Source of the DNA: Pseudobutyrivibrio sp. 49
Lineage (GTDB): Bacteria; Bacillota; Clostridia; Lachnospirales; Lachnospiraceae
DNA length: 64,000 bases
Direction: 5' to 3'
Assembly (NCBI RefSeq): GCF_900100545.1
Contig: NZ_FNDP01000011.1
Span: 52,991 to 116,990 of the forward strand
Positions 15,242 to 25,194 of the stretch are shown here, piece by piece. The position numbers and the translations under genes were made by a program. The notes below the pieces were generated by a model that ran no database searches, had not been told where the DNA came from, and worked only from the letters and a program-made list of their open reading frames with translations. The stretch's first letter is position 1. Every line of letters begins with the position of its first letter.

Positions 15242-16258
15242 ATGGGCACAATTCGAGAGATGATTGAGCAGATGGAAAGGGAGACTTTGAGCCCTTATGC
15301 CACACTCAATGAAAATTCACGTGGCCGCGAAAAAGATGAGCCACAATGTGATATCCGCCCTCTATTTCAGAGGGATCGAGACAGAATTCTTCATAGCAAG
15401 GCGTTTCGCCGTTTGAAGAACAAGACTCAGGTTTTTCTCACTCCTCAGGGAGATCATTACAGAACCAGATTATCTCACACATTGGAAGTTTCACAGAATG
15501 CCAGAACCATTGCAAAGGCTTTGAGACTTAACGAGGATTTGGTAGAGGCAATTGCTTTAGGGCACGATTTGGGTCACACCCCATTTGGACATGCAGGTGA
15601 GGCGCAGCTTAATGCTATGTGCTCCACTGGCTTTGTGCACTCTGAACAGAGTGTCCGCATTGTAGAAAAGCTTGAGAAGGGCGGTCAGGGCCTTAATCTT
15701 ACATGGGAGGTTCGCGATGGTATTCGCAATCACCAGACAGAAGGTCATCCAGCCACTCCTGAGGGGCAGATTGTTCGCCTATCCGATAAGATTGCCTATG
15801 TAAACAGCGATGTGGATGATGCTATCCGCGCGCAGATTCTTACCGAGGAATCTATTCCTATGAGCGTAAGAAAGACTCTTGGAATGACTTCTGCAGTTCG
15901 TCTGGATACACTTATCCACGACGTTATCATCAGCAGTCAGAACAGCCCAGAGATTAAAATGTCACCTGAAATTGCCGAGGCCATGAAAGAACTCAGGGAT
16001 TTCATGTTTGCAAATGTCTATAAGGATTCTATTGCAAAGGTGGAAGAGGTCAAGGCAAAGCGTATGATTCGTGAGCTTTTCGAGTATTATCAGGTTCACT
16101 TTGATGAGTTGCCTGACAGATATCGTGCCATGGAGGACGATGGAGAGACTCAGGAGCGTATTATCTGTGATTACATTTCAGGTATGACAGATCAATATTG
16201 CATCACAAAATTCAACGAATATTTTATGCCAAAGGCTTGGATTGTAGATGGATTTTAA
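15242..16258 (+). CDS. dgt: dGTPase (deoxyguanosinetriphosphate triphosphohydrolase-like)
   Basis: 338 residues from the ATG at 15242, chosen because GGGAGG sits 6 nt upstream; an ATG 21 bases earlier lacks one. It is an HD-domain hydrolase: RRLKNKTQVF and GDHYRTRLSHTLEVS give the first His (about 79), ALGHDLGHTPFGHAGE gives the HD pair, and DKIAYVNSDVDDAI gives the last Asp. Family members hydrolyse dNTPs to nucleosides and triphosphate and so tune the dNTP pool. Its place ahead of dnaG is common in Clostridia and links dNTP supply with replication initiation. Confidence 0.9.
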   Translation: MGTIREMIEQMERETLSPYATLNENSRGREKDEPQCDIRPLFQRDRDRILHSKAFRRLKNKTQVFLTPQGDHYRTRLSHTLEVSQNARTIAKALRLNEDLVEAIALGHDLGHTPFGHAGEAQLNAMCSTGFVHSEQSVRIVEKLEKGGQGLNLTWEVRDGIRNHQTEGHPATPEGQIVRLSDKIAYVNSDVDDAIRAQILTEESIPMSVRKTLGMTSAVRLDTLIHDVIISSQNSPEIKMSPEIAEAMKELRDFMFANVYKDSIAKVEEVKAKRMIRELFEYYQVHFDELPDRYRAMEDDGETQERIICDYISGMTDQYCITKFNEYFMPKAWIVDGF

Positions 16259-16288
16259 AAATATAAATATAGTAAGTTAGGAAGAATA

Positions 16289-18061
16289 ATGGCGATTTAT
16301 CCAGAAGAAGTTGTTGAGGAGGTGCGTAATCGCACCAACATCGTTGATGTAATCTCACAATATGTTAACTTACAAAAAAAGGGCAGCCAGTATTTTGGTT
16401 TATGTCCCTTTCATAATGAAAAGACAGGTTCGTTTTCCGTAAGCCCTCAGAAGCAGATGTATTATTGTTTCGGTTGTGGCAAGGGAGGAAATGTTTTCAG
16501 CTTTTTGATGGATTATGAAAACATGACCTTCAAGGAAGCTGTGGAGGAGTTGGCACCGAAGTGTGGCGTCACCCTTCCTCAACGAGAAATGACTGCTCAG
16601 GATCGACAGCGAGCCGACAGGCGCAGCCGCCTATTTGAAATTAATAAGGAAGCGGCGGCCTACTATTATAAGATGCTTCGTTCAGATGCTGGAAAGCAGG
16701 CTATGGAGTATTTCACCAAGCGTGAGCTGACACCAGATACCATGCATAAGTTTGGTTTGGGTTGCACCAGCAAATATTCTGATTCCCTATATAAATATCT
16801 CAGGGACAAAGGCTACGATGACAATATTTTAAAGGACTGCGGTCTTATCACTATTGATGAGAAGCGAGGCGGTCATGATAAGTTTTGGAATCGAGCGATG
16901 TTTCCTATATTTGATGCCAACGGCAAAGTAGTTGCCTTCGGTGGTCGAGTAATGGGAGATGGAGAGCCTAAATATTTGAATTCTCCAGAGACGGAGATTT
17001 TCAACAAATCAAAGACACTTTTTGGATTGTATTTTGCCAGAAAGACAAGGCGCGAACAGTTTATACTGTGCGAAGGCTACATGGATGTCATTTCCCTGCA
17101 TCAGGCAGGTTTTGATAACGCAGTTGCATCTCTTGGCACTGCCCTTACAGCAGGCCATGCCAGCATGCTCAAAAGATATGTTAAGGATGTTTACCTTAGC
17201 TACGATTCAGATGGCGCAGGTCAAAAGGCAGCACTTCGCGCAATACCAATTCTTAAGAATGCAGGTATTTCATGTCGCATCATCAACATGAGCCCTTACA
17301 AGGATCCTGATGAATTTATTAAGAATCTAGGGGCTGAAGAATATGAGAAGCGCATTCAGAATGCTGAAAACAGCTTCATGTATCAGGTGCGCATGCTTCA
17401 GAACAATTACGACATGACCGATCCGGAGAAGAAATCAGACTTCCAAAAGGAAGCGGCACGTATGATTGTCACAGAATTCCCTACTCAGCTTGAGCGGGAA
17501 AACTACACAGAGTCTGTAGCAGCTAAATTCAACATCCCTAAGGATGCCTTGGCTAAATATATATTGGAGCTTGGACAGTCAGGCATTACAGCCAGAAGAG
17601 ACACAGGCTCAGGTGAGGACTATCAGAAAAAGTCCTTAAAGCCTAAGGATGATGGCATGAAAATGTCACAAAGGCTATTACTTACATGGCTTGTTGAGAC
17701 CCCAGATGTTTACCCAAAGATTTCACTTTATGTGAATCCGGAGGATTTCGAATCTGGTGTATACCGGACAGTAGCAGAGGAAGTTTTCAAATACTGTGAT
17801 GAAGGAAATCCAGTGGACACCGCAAGAATCGTGGATTTGTTCATGGAGGACGAGGAGCGCAAGACAGTTGCAGCCCTTTTCAATACCACAGTTGGAGAGC
17901 TTACCGATAACAGTGATCTTAGCAAGGCTCTTAAAGAGACCCTGCTTAGAATAAAGAAGAACTCCCTTGAGCTGGCTCAGAAAAATGGAGCCGATTTAAA
18001 AAGCCTCGTGGAGGGAAAAAAGACACTACAACGCCTTGAGCGTTTAGACATTTCACTTTAG
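16289..18061 (+). CDS. dnaG: DNA primase
   Basis: 590 residues of normal length. The N-terminal CHC2 zinc site has C39, H42, C60 and C63 (CPFH...CFGC). The catalytic core follows, with the TOPRIM part FILCEGYMDVISLHQAGF near 262 and YDSDGAGQKAA for metal binding. The C-terminal part (about 430-590) would bind the replicative helicase. It makes RNA primers for lagging-strand synthesis. It lies 30 nt after dgt and 12 nt before rpoD, the classic macromolecular-synthesis arrangement without rpsU. Confidence 0.97.
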   Translation: MAIYPEEVVEEVRNRTNIVDVISQYVNLQKKGSQYFGLCPFHNEKTGSFSVSPQKQMYYCFGCGKGGNVFSFLMDYENMTFKEAVEELAPKCGVTLPQREMTAQDRQRADRRSRLFEINKEAAAYYYKMLRSDAGKQAMEYFTKRELTPDTMHKFGLGCTSKYSDSLYKYLRDKGYDDNILKDCGLITIDEKRGGHDKFWNRAMFPIFDANGKVVAFGGRVMGDGEPKYLNSPETEIFNKSKTLFGLYFARKTRREQFILCEGYMDVISLHQAGFDNAVASLGTALTAGHASMLKRYVKDVYLSYDSDGAGQKAALRAIPILKNAGISCRIINMSPYKDPDEFIKNLGAEEYEKRIQNAENSFMYQVRMLQNNYDMTDPEKKSDFQKEAARMIVTEFPTQLERENYTESVAAKFNIPKDALAKYILELGQSGITARRDTGSGEDYQKKSLKPKDDGMKMSQRLLLTWLVETPDVYPKISLYVNPEDFESGVYRTVAEEVFKYCDEGNPVDTARIVDLFMEDEERKTVAALFNTTVGELTDNSDLSKALKETLLRIKKNSLELAQKNGADLKSLVEGKKTLQRLERLDISL

Positions 18062-18073
18062 AAAGGAATAAAA

Positions 18074-19477
18074 ATGGCAAAGAAGAAAGTAGATGAGTTA
18101 ATCGAAAACGGAGATTTAAATGCTGCTGCTGAGGCATTCTTAGCTGAAGCAGAGGCAGATGCTGAAGACGCAGAGGACATCGATGATGCTGAATCAGATG
18201 ATAAAGATGTAGACTTTGGCGATCTCGAAGAAATTTCAGCTGAGGACCTTGAGTTCGATGAGCATGATTTCGACAACATCGATGAGACAGAGGATGACGA
18301 TGATGTAGATGAGTTCCTTGCATCAGTAGGTGCAAAGACATCTATGGATATGGATGATGAGGACGAGGATGATGATATTGATTCCTTCGGTAACGATGAG
18401 CTTGACTCAAAGGTTACTGAGCTTATCAAAATCGCAAAGTCTCAGAAGAACATCCTTGAGGACTATGAGATTTCTGAGTTCTTAAAGGATTACAAAATTG
18501 ACGCAAAGCAGATGGAGCGCATCCTTACTTACCTTGATAAGAAGGGTATCGATGTAAACTTCTCATCTGGCCCTTCAGATGCACTTTTACTTGCAAGTGA
18601 TGATGAGGATTTAGAAGACATCGATATGTCAGTGCCTGATTCTGTCAGCATTGAGGATCCTGTACGTATGTACCTTAAGGAAATCGGTAAGGTACCACTT
18701 CTTTCAGCAGAGGAAGAGGTTGAGCTTGCTCAGCGTATGGAGGAAGGTGATCAGGAAGCAAAGAATAAGCTTGCTGAGGCAAACCTTCGTCTTGTAGTTT
18801 CTATCGCTAAGCGTTATGTAGGTCGTGGTATGCTTTTCCTTGATCTTATTCAGGAAGGTAACCTTGGTCTTATGAAGGCTGTAGAAAAGTTCGATTATCA
18901 CAAGGGATACAAGTTCTCTACATATGCTACATGGTGGATTCGTCAGGCTATCACACGTGCTATCGCTGATCAGGCCCGTACAATTCGTATTCCTGTACAT
19001 ATGGTTGAGACTATCAACAAACTTATCAGAGTTTCTAGACAGTTACTCCAGGAGTACGGCCGTGAACCGACTCCAGAGGAAATCGCTGCAGCAATGGGTA
19101 TTACTGTAGACAGAGTACACGAGATTCTTAAGATTTCTCAGGAGCCAGTTTCTCTTGAGACACCTATCGGTGAGGAGGAAGATAGCCACCTTGGAGATTT
19201 CCTTCCAGATGAGAACGTACCAGTTCCAGCTGAGGCAGCTACTTTCACACTTTTAAAGGAGCAGCTTCACGAGGTTCTCGATACACTTACAGAGCGTGAG
19301 CAGCGCGTACTTATCCTTAGATTCGGTCTTGAGGATGGCAAGGCTCGCACCCTTGAAGAGGTAGGTAAGGAGTTCAACGTTACACGTGAGCGTATCCGTC
19401 AGATTGAGGCAAAGGCACTTAGAAAGCTTCGTCACCCAAGCCGCAGCCGCAAGCTTAAGGATTATCTCGATCAGTAA
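18074..19477 (+). CDS. rpoD: RNA polymerase primary sigma factor (sigma-70/SigA)
   Basis: 467 residues. Residues 1-100 are an extremely acidic region 1.1 full of Asp and Glu, longer than in Bacillus SigA. Region 1.2 is [16 protein letters not shown]. Regions 2.1-2.4 contain [37 protein letters not shown] and [17 protein letters not shown]. Region 3 follows, then region 4.2 [20 protein letters not shown]. It directs polymerase to the -35/-10 promoters seen across this window. AAAGGA precedes the ATG. It is part of the dgt-dnaG-rpoD-trmK set. Confidence 0.98.
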   Translation: MAKKKVDELIENGDLNAAAEAFLAEAEADAEDAEDIDDAESDDKDVDFGDLEEISAEDLEFDEHDFDNIDETEDDDDVDEFLASVGAKTSMDMDDEDEDDDIDSFGNDELDSKVTELIKIAKSQKNILEDYEISEFLKDYKIDAKQMERILTYLDKKGIDVNFSSGPSDALLLASDDEDLEDIDMSVPDSVSIEDPVRMYLKEIGKVPLLSAEEEVELAQRMEEGDQEAKNKLAEANLRLVVSIAKRYVGRGMLFLDLIQEGNLGLMKAVEKFDYHKGYKFSTYATWWIRQAITRAIADQARTIRIPVHMVETINKLIRVSRQLLQEYGREPTPEEIAAAMGITVDRVHEILKISQEPVSLETPIGEEEDSHLGDFLPDENVPVPAEAATFTLLKEQLHEVLDTLTEREQRVLILRFGLEDGKARTLEEVGKEFNVTRERIRQIEAKALRKLRHPSRSRKLKDYLDQ

Positions 19478-19501
19478 AATAAACATTTTGGACATAGTTA
19501 A

Positions 19502-20209
19502 ATGATAAAATTGTCACCAAGATTACAAATTGTATATGACATGATTCCTGCCTGTGACACTGTTGCAGATGTGGGCTGTGACCACGGATATCTCAGCATC
19601 GCACTCCTTGAAAACGGTGTTGCAAAAAAGGTGATTCCAATGGATGTAAACAAGGGGCCTCTCAGTAAGGCCTCAGAAAACCTTCAGGCAGCAGGCTTTA
19701 TGGCTCAGGCAGACCTTAGATTGTCAGATGGTCTTGCAAAGCTTTCGCCAGAGGAAGCAGATGTCATATGCATTTGTGGCATGGGCGGCGCTCTTATCCA
19801 GAGAATAATAGGAGCGGGTATTACTGTTGCCAAATCAGCCAAGCTAATGATTATCGAGCCACAGTCAGAATACCTTGAGCTTAGAACCTTCCTTATGGAA
19901 CATGGCTTTGTTATTGATGACGAAGACCTTACCTGTGAGGAAAACAAAATTTATCCTATTATTAAGCTTCATTATGAAGCTGATGAGAGCAAACGTATTG
20001 CCTATAACACCGCTCAGCTAGAATATGGACCTAAGGTTATTGAAAAAGCACCAGAGCTTTTAATTAAGCTTTTGGATAAAAACGAAAGTGAATATAGCTC
20101 AATTATTAACAAGCTTGAGCAAGGGGGCGCTTCTGAAGCTGCAGCTGCAAGATGTCGGGAGCTTAGAGCCGAGCTTGAAATAATAAACCAGATTAAAAAT
20201 TCACTGTAG
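19502..20209 (+). CDS. trmK: tRNA (adenine(22)-N1)-methyltransferase
   Basis: 235 residues of the TrmK/YqfN family. LSPRLQIVYDMIPACDTVADVGCDHGYLS holds the SAM loop, PMDVNKGPLSKASENL the acidic ribose contact, and CICGMGGALIQRII the catalytic segment typical of TrmK. It methylates A22 in the D-loop of some tRNAs. The ribosome site before ATG 19502 is poor, with no clear GGAGG in the 24-nt gap after rpoD. The gene always sits near rpoD in Firmicutes, which supports the call. Confidence 0.92.
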   Translation: MIKLSPRLQIVYDMIPACDTVADVGCDHGYLSIALLENGVAKKVIPMDVNKGPLSKASENLQAAGFMAQADLRLSDGLAKLSPEEADVICICGMGGALIQRIIGAGITVAKSAKLMIIEPQSEYLELRTFLMEHGFVIDDEDLTCEENKIYPIIKLHYEADESKRIAYNTAQLEYGPKVIEKAPELLIKLLDKNESEYSSIINKLEQGGASEAAAARCRELRAELEIINQIKNSL

Positions 20210-20223
20210 GAGGAGAAGGGACT

Positions 20224-21888
20224 ATGGCGAAAGTAATCATAGGCGGTAAGGAAGAAACTTACGAGGAAGGCACACGCTTAGTTGACATTGCAGAAAAGCA
20301 CCAGTCTGAATACAAGGATGATATTGTGCTTGCAAAGTACAAGGGCAGCCTTACTGAGCTTAGCAAAGCTGTTACAGGTGTAGCGGAGTTACAGTTCCTT
20401 ACCACAGCTGATAAGGATGGACGCAGAGCCTATAGACGAAGTGTAGTATTTCTTCTTCAGCGTGCCCTTATGGATGTTTATCCATTGCCAGCAAATCCAT
20501 ATCTTAGAGTTGAACATTCTCTTGGACAGGGCGATTTCTGTACTTTAGAGGGTGTTGGCGAGATTACAGAAGAGGATTTGCAGGAGCTGAAAAAGGTAAT
20601 GCTTGATTTGGTCGAGAAGGACGTACCTCTTAAGAAGTATTCCATCAAGACTACGCAGGCCAAGGAGATGTTCCACAGCTTCAATATGAAGGACAAGGAA
20701 CAGCTTTTAAAGTACCGTACCAGCTCAAATATTAATGTATATGATTTAGATGGCTGTATAGACTATTTCTATGGATATATGGTCCCATCTACCAGATATC
20801 TTAAGTATTTTGATTTACTTAAATTCGAGCATGGCTTCATGCTTATGTATCCAGACGGAAGTCTTCCTGGCATAGACACCAGAGTAGTTGCAGAGTTTAA
20901 AAAGCCTATGAAGCTTTTCAGCGTTCAGCAGGCTGCCTCTGATTTTGGTCAGATAATGGGAGTGCCTACAGTGGGTGCTTTAAATGAGGTTATTGCCAAA
21001 GGAAAGATTAGGGATTTAGTTCTTTCCCAGGAGGCCATTTTTGAGAGAAATATCGGTGAGCTCGCTGGTATTATCGCTTCTAATAAGGATGTTAAGTTTG
21101 TTATGATGGCAGGTCCTTCATCATCAGGTAAGACCACATTTTCTCACAAGCTTTCAGCTCAGCTTAGAGCTTTAGGCTGCGTGCCTCATCCGCTTCCACT
21201 GGATGATTTCTATTTAAACAGAGATCAGATGCCAATTGATGAGTATGGCGAGAAGGATTTTGAGGCTATAGAAGGTCTTGATATTCCTTATTTCAATGAA
21301 TGCATGGTCAAGCTCCTCAAGGGAGAGCGTGTTCTTTTACCAAATTTCAATTTCAAAATTGGTAAAAGAGAGTATAATGACCATTATATGCAGCTTGGCA
21401 AGAATGATATTCTTGTTATCGAGGGTATTCATGGTCTTAACGACAGAATGAGCTCATCGCTTCCAGCAGAATCTAAGTATAAGATTTATCTTTCAGCGTT
21501 GACACAGCTTTCTATTGATGAGCACAATCCACTGTCTACAGCAGACGGTAGATTGATTCGTCGAATTGTCAGAGATGCTAGAACCAGAGCCACAACAGCA
21601 GCTGAAACTATTGCTATGTGGGATTCAGTTCGCCGCGGAGAGGAGAAGAATATCTTCCCATTCCAGGAAAAGGCTGATTATATATTTAATACAGCTTTAA
21701 TTTATGAGATGGCTGTGTTAAAATTGTATGTCGATCCGATGCTTTACGCTATTGAGCCTGATCATCCTATGTATGCTGAGGCAAAGCGTCTTATAAAGCT
21801 TTTGGATTATTTCCTTCCAATGGCACCAGATGTTATTCCTAACAATTCACTGGTTCGCGAGTTTATTGGAGGTTCATGTATTCTATAA
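20224..21888 (+). CDS. Nucleoside kinase with TGS and threonyl-tRNA-synthetase-like N-terminus (uridine-kinase-like)
   Basis: 554 residues. Residues 1-60 resemble a TGS domain. A ThrRS-like editing-type region follows (RVEHSLGQGDF). From about 290 there is a uridine-kinase domain with Walker A AGPSSSGKTTF, PLDDFYLNRDQMP and DILVIEGIHGLNDR. The fusion is widespread in Clostridia and is annotated as nucleoside kinase; the N-terminal part probably senses or binds nucleotide-like ligands, but this is not established here. AGGAGGAG precedes the ATG, 14 nt after trmK. Confidence 0.88.
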   Translation: MAKVIIGGKEETYEEGTRLVDIAEKHQSEYKDDIVLAKYKGSLTELSKAVTGVAELQFLTTADKDGRRAYRRSVVFLLQRALMDVYPLPANPYLRVEHSLGQGDFCTLEGVGEITEEDLQELKKVMLDLVEKDVPLKKYSIKTTQAKEMFHSFNMKDKEQLLKYRTSSNINVYDLDGCIDYFYGYMVPSTRYLKYFDLLKFEHGFMLMYPDGSLPGIDTRVVAEFKKPMKLFSVQQAASDFGQIMGVPTVGALNEVIAKGKIRDLVLSQEAIFERNIGELAGIIASNKDVKFVMMAGPSSSGKTTFSHKLSAQLRALGCVPHPLPLDDFYLNRDQMPIDEYGEKDFEAIEGLDIPYFNECMVKLLKGERVLLPNFNFKIGKREYNDHYMQLGKNDILVIEGIHGLNDRMSSSLPAESKYKIYLSALTQLSIDEHNPLSTADGRLIRRIVRDARTRATTAAETIAMWDSVRRGEEKNIFPFQEKADYIFNTALIYEMAVLKLYVDPMLYAIEPDHPMYAEAKRLIKLLDYFLPMAPDVIPNNSLVREFIGGSCIL

Positions 21889-21913
21889 GAGTACACCTAA
21901 AAAAGTTCATAAA

Positions 21914-22249
21914 GGTCCGATGAGTAGTCGCTGCATAGTCGTAATAGCTATGGAGAGGAAAGTCCGGGCTTCACAGGGCAAGGATGCCGGCTAACGGCCG
22001 GTGGAGGTAACTCCAAGGATAGTGCAACAGAGATATACCGCCCGCTTTTGCGGGTAAGGGTGGAAAGGCGGTGTAAGAGACCACCGTGCTGCTGGTAACA
22101 GCGGTAGCCATGTAAACCCCATCCGAAGCAAGTTCTAAACGGTGCGTACGCGGCCCGCCAGCACCAGGTTGAACGCTTGAGGCTGTTGGCAACAGCAGTC
22201 CTAGATAGATGACTACTTTAAATGACATAACCCGGCTCACAGTCGGGCC
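21914..22249 (+). ncRNA. rnpB: RNase P RNA
   Basis: The conserved core GAGGAAAGTCCGGGCTTCACAG (written here as GAGGAAAGTCC + GGGCTTC) starts near 21954, and the 3' ACATAACCCGGCT is present. P1 is GGTCCGA (21914-21920) with TCGGGCC (22243-22249), and P2 is AGTAGTC with GACTACT. The 3' strand of P1 runs into seven T, so it also serves as the terminator. It is the catalytic RNA that matures tRNA 5' ends. The minus-strand open frame across it is spurious. Confidence 0.96.
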
Positions 22250-22375
22250 TTTTTTTATCCGAATGAATTGTCTGACTATAGTTCATTTCTACCAATAGAG
22301 TATAGAGTTTCGTTAGTTTTCGTGTGAATTATTAACGAATGTGAATTTTCTGTGTCCTGATGACTAAAATCGTGC

Positions 22376-22381
22376 TATAAT
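22376..22381 (+). promoter_or_regulatory. Extended -10 upstream of the CarD-like gene
   Basis: TGCTATAAT matches an extended -10 (TATAAT 22376-22381); no good -35 is seen. A 12-codon ORF starting at 22410 lies between it and the gene and may be incidental. Confidence 0.45.
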
Positions 22382-22451
22382 TACATTAAGTAATGGGAGA
22401 AAACGAGTTATGGAGGTACATATTGTTTATGCTTTAGAAGGATGGTGAAAA

Positions 22452-22985
22452 ATGAATTATCAGGTAGGCGATTTTTTAGTTCATGAGGGAAGTGGTGTTT
22501 GTAAAATTGAGGACATCGATGATATGGAGCTTATGGGCAAGGGTTCAAAAAAGACCTACTACTGCATGGCACCTGTATTCAAAGCTGGAGCAAAAGTATT
22601 CACTCCAATTACTGGTTCTACAATCAGATTACGTCCGGTAGCAGAGGAAACTACATTTACTAAAATTCTTGATAATATTGATGATATCGAATGTATCAAT
22701 GAGCCAAACGACAGAATGCTTCAGGAGAAGTTCAAAGAGGTTATGGCTGAGTTTACACCAGAGTCTCTTGCACGTGTGGTAAAGACGGTTCTTATCAGAA
22801 AATGGCAGCGTATTGAGTCAGGCAAGAAGGTTATGGCCTTAGATGAGAAGATTCTCAGTGTGGCAGGTCGTAAGCTTTACGAGGAAATGGCTTTTTCAAT
22901 GGGAAAGGATATCCCTTATGCACAGCATTTGTTTGAAGATGCCGTTAAGATACATTTCTCAAATAAATTACTCATAGGTGCATAA
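22452..22985 (+). CDS. CarD/CdnL-type transcriptional regulator
   Basis: 177 residues. The N-terminal 60 residues (YQVGDFLVHEGSGVCKIEDI, then KTYYCMAP and VFTPI) form the CarD/TRCF RNA-polymerase-interacting domain. The helical C-terminal half (about 80-175) fits the DNA-binding part of CarD. Family members bind the polymerase beta subunit and stabilise open complexes, often at rRNA promoters. AGAAGGA precedes the ATG. Its target promoters are not shown by the sequence. Confidence 0.87.
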   Translation: MNYQVGDFLVHEGSGVCKIEDIDDMELMGKGSKKTYYCMAPVFKAGAKVFTPITGSTIRLRPVAEETTFTKILDNIDDIECINEPNDRMLQEKFKEVMAEFTPESLARVVKTVLIRKWQRIESGKKVMALDEKILSVAGRKLYEEMAFSMGKDIPYAQHLFEDAVKIHFSNKLLIGA

Positions 22986-22990
22986 ATTTA

Positions 22991-23527
22991 ATGAAGATTT
23001 CATATTCTGATTTATCAGCTTCAATAAAAAATAATAGTGGTCTTGTTACAGCGCTAAATGTGCTGGACAAGGCCATTACTTATATTACGATTTTATTTTA
23101 TCTTGGGCTGCTAGTATACGCAGCTATCTCTATTCCTAAAATGGGGGCTACCCTTTTGTACAGAAGTATTGTCATTCCAGGTGTTTCCTTTATTATCGTG
23201 AGCCTTTTTAGAAAGGTTGCCAGCACACCTCGCCCATACGAGGTTTATGGCTTCACACCAGCTCTCAATAAGGACACTAAAGGGAAAAGCTTTCCAAGCA
23301 GACATGTTTTCTCTATTTTCATGGTAGCAATCACATTTTTCCAGGTTTCCATTCCCGTAGGAGTATTTTTATTAGTGCTTGGCGTAGTTCTTGCAGTAAT
23401 AAGAGTGGTAGGAGGAGTTCATTTTATAAGGGATGTCATAGCCGGAGCCATCATAGCCATAATAATTGGTGTGACCTGCTTTTGGTTTTTTTGTGGCGTT
23501 TTTGGACTCATTATGCTACCATTTTAA
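22991..23527 (+). CDS. PAP2-family membrane phosphatase
   Basis: 178 residues with about five membrane helices. The three phosphatase motifs are present: FRKVASTPRP (KxxxxxRP-like with R for the first basic residue), FPSRHVFS (SRH) and RVVGGVHFIRDVIAG (Rx5Hx3D). Such enzymes act on lipid phosphates, for instance undecaprenyl pyrophosphate or phosphatidylglycerol phosphate. The gene starts 5 nt after the CarD-like gene with a weak ribosome site, suggesting translational coupling. Confidence 0.82.
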   Translation: MKISYSDLSASIKNNSGLVTALNVLDKAITYITILFYLGLLVYAAISIPKMGATLLYRSIVIPGVSFIIVSLFRKVASTPRPYEVYGFTPALNKDTKGKSFPSRHVFSIFMVAITFFQVSIPVGVFLLVLGVVLAVIRVVGGVHFIRDVIAGAIIAIIIGVTCFWFFCGVFGLIMLPF

Positions 23528-23553
23528 TAGATACAATTTTACGGAGATTATAT

Positions 23554-23814
23554 ATGAAGAAGAATGCAAAGAGGGCGTTAGCTGTGCTGTTTAGCATTCT
23601 TGGCACAGTTTTAGGGTTGTACATAGGCGGATATCTTTTATTCGTACGCTCTGTTTATTGGCTTATTATTGGATTTACAGGAGGCACTCTCACAGCGGGG
23701 ATGATTCTTGTAAATGTTATTAAGATTTTTATAGCATCGACAGTTGGAGGAGCTATTTGGTGCTTGTGCGACATCATTGCAGGACATTTTCGCGATATTC
23801 CAGAGGATGATTAG
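23554..23814 (+). CDS. Small membrane protein, 86 residues
   Basis: ATG 23554 is preceded by CGGAGA; the longer open frame upstream overlaps the PAP2 gene and is not used. Two to three hydrophobic segments (about 8-28, 33-52, 56-78) include the glycine-rich LGTVLGLYIGGYLLF, and the protein ends acidic (DIPEDD). No domain is recognised. Its position 26 nt after the PAP2 gene suggests one transcript. Confidence 0.6.
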   Translation: MKKNAKRALAVLFSILGTVLGLYIGGYLLFVRSVYWLIIGFTGGTLTAGMILVNVIKIFIASTVGGAIWCLCDIIAGHFRDIPEDD

Positions 23815-23916
23815 CATATCAGCGGGTCTTTATCCTTTAATGGGGATTTGGGATAAGGGCATATGATTATTGGTCTTAATATTTTATGACAATAAATGAT
23901 TGGGAGGTAATATGTA

Positions 23917-25161
23917 ATGACTGGAAACGTAATTGTGGGACAATCAGGCGGACCGACCGCCGCAATTAACTCTTCTTTAGCAGGAGTTTACAGGACAGCA
24001 AAGGACCGTGGCGCTGGAAAAGTTTACGGTATGCTGCATGGTATCAAGGGCTTGATGGATGAGCAATACATCGACCTTTCTGATTACATCAAGAACGACT
24101 TGGATGTAGAGCTCTTGAAACGTACCCCAGCAGCTTATTTAGGTTCTTGCCGTTTCAAGCTTCCAGAAATCCACGAGGATATGGAAACTTACGAGAAAAT
24201 CTTCGCTATTCTCAAAAAGCTGGAAATCGAAGCTTTGATCTACATTGGTGGAAATGATTCCATGGACACCATCAAAAAGCTTTCCGACTATGCTATTCTT
24301 ACAGGTTCTGACATCAGGTTCATTGGTTGTCCAAAGACAATCGACAACGACCTGGCTCTTACAGATCACACACCAGGCTATGGCAGTGCCGCTAAATACA
24401 TCGGTACATCTGTCAAGGAAATCATCCGTGATAGCTATTGCTTAGAGTATGACAAGGGACTTGTTACAATCGTTGAGATTATGGGACGTAACGCAGGTTG
24501 GCTTACCGGAGCTTCCATCCTTGCAAAGGGAGAAGATTGTGAAGGTCCTGATTTGATTTATTTGCCAGAGGTTCCATTTGATATTGAAAAATTCAAAGAG
24601 AGAGTTCTCAAGCTTTTAAAGACACAGTCATCTGTTGTAATTTGTATTTCTGAAGGTATCCATACAAAGGACGGAAAATATGTATGCGAGCTCGGAAATA
24701 ACGTAGAGTTTGTCGATGCTTTTAATCATAAGCAGCTTACAGGTACAGCAGCATATCTTTGCAATTACATTGCAGCTGAGGTTGGCTGTAAGACCAGAGC
24801 TATCGAGCTTTCTACCTTACAGCGTGCAGGCTCACACCTTGCATCACGTGTAGATATCCTTGAGGCTTATCAGGTTGGTGGTGCCGCAGTTCTTGCCGCA
24901 GACGAAGGCGATACAGGTAAGATGGTTACACTTACCCGTCATTCAGATGATCCTTATCAGTGTGGAACAGAGGTTAAGGATGTACACAAGATTGCTAACG
25001 ACGAGAAGCTCGTACCTCGTAACTGGATCACACATGATGGCACATATGTCACAGAGGCATTTATTACATATGTAAGACCACTCATTCAGGGTGATGTTTC
25101 ACCAATTATGGTTGATGGTATTCCACGTCACATCTACAGACCAACAACCACAAAGAAATAA
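23917..25161 (+). CDS. pfp: Pyrophosphate-dependent phosphofructokinase
   Basis: 414 residues. GQSGGPTAAINSS (8-20) is the phosphate-donor loop. YIGGNDSMDTI (about 110) replaces the GGDGS of ATP enzymes, and PKTIDNDL (about 138) has lysine where ATP enzymes have glycine. Both changes mark pyrophosphate as donor. GRNAGWL and the SEGI segment complete the sugar-phosphate site. It interconverts fructose 6-phosphate and fructose 1,6-bisphosphate, saving ATP, common in rumen and gut anaerobes. GGGAGG precedes the ATG. The symbol follows the usual name for this group. Confidence 0.9.
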   Translation: MTGNVIVGQSGGPTAAINSSLAGVYRTAKDRGAGKVYGMLHGIKGLMDEQYIDLSDYIKNDLDVELLKRTPAAYLGSCRFKLPEIHEDMETYEKIFAILKKLEIEALIYIGGNDSMDTIKKLSDYAILTGSDIRFIGCPKTIDNDLALTDHTPGYGSAAKYIGTSVKEIIRDSYCLEYDKGLVTIVEIMGRNAGWLTGASILAKGEDCEGPDLIYLPEVPFDIEKFKERVLKLLKTQSSVVICISEGIHTKDGKYVCELGNNVEFVDAFNHKQLTGTAAYLCNYIAAEVGCKTRAIELSTLQRAGSHLASRVDILEAYQVGGAAVLAADEGDTGKMVTLTRHSDDPYQCGTEVKDVHKIANDEKLVPRNWITHDGTYVTEAFITYVRPLIQGDVSPIMVDGIPRHIYRPTTTKK

Positions 25162-25194
25162 TTTTTTAGATTTATTATTTTTTGGAGGGGACAA

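Noticed and set aside
18058..18429. Minus-strand Ser-rich ORF opposite rpoD
   Set aside because: It mirrors the acidic Asp/Glu codons of sigma region 1.1.
21971..22240. Minus-strand 89-residue ORF
   Set aside because: It lies wholly within the RNase P RNA gene.
22410..22448. 12-codon ORF before the CarD-like gene as a leader peptide
   Set aside because: No clear ribosome site and no terminator follow it, so nothing supports attenuation.
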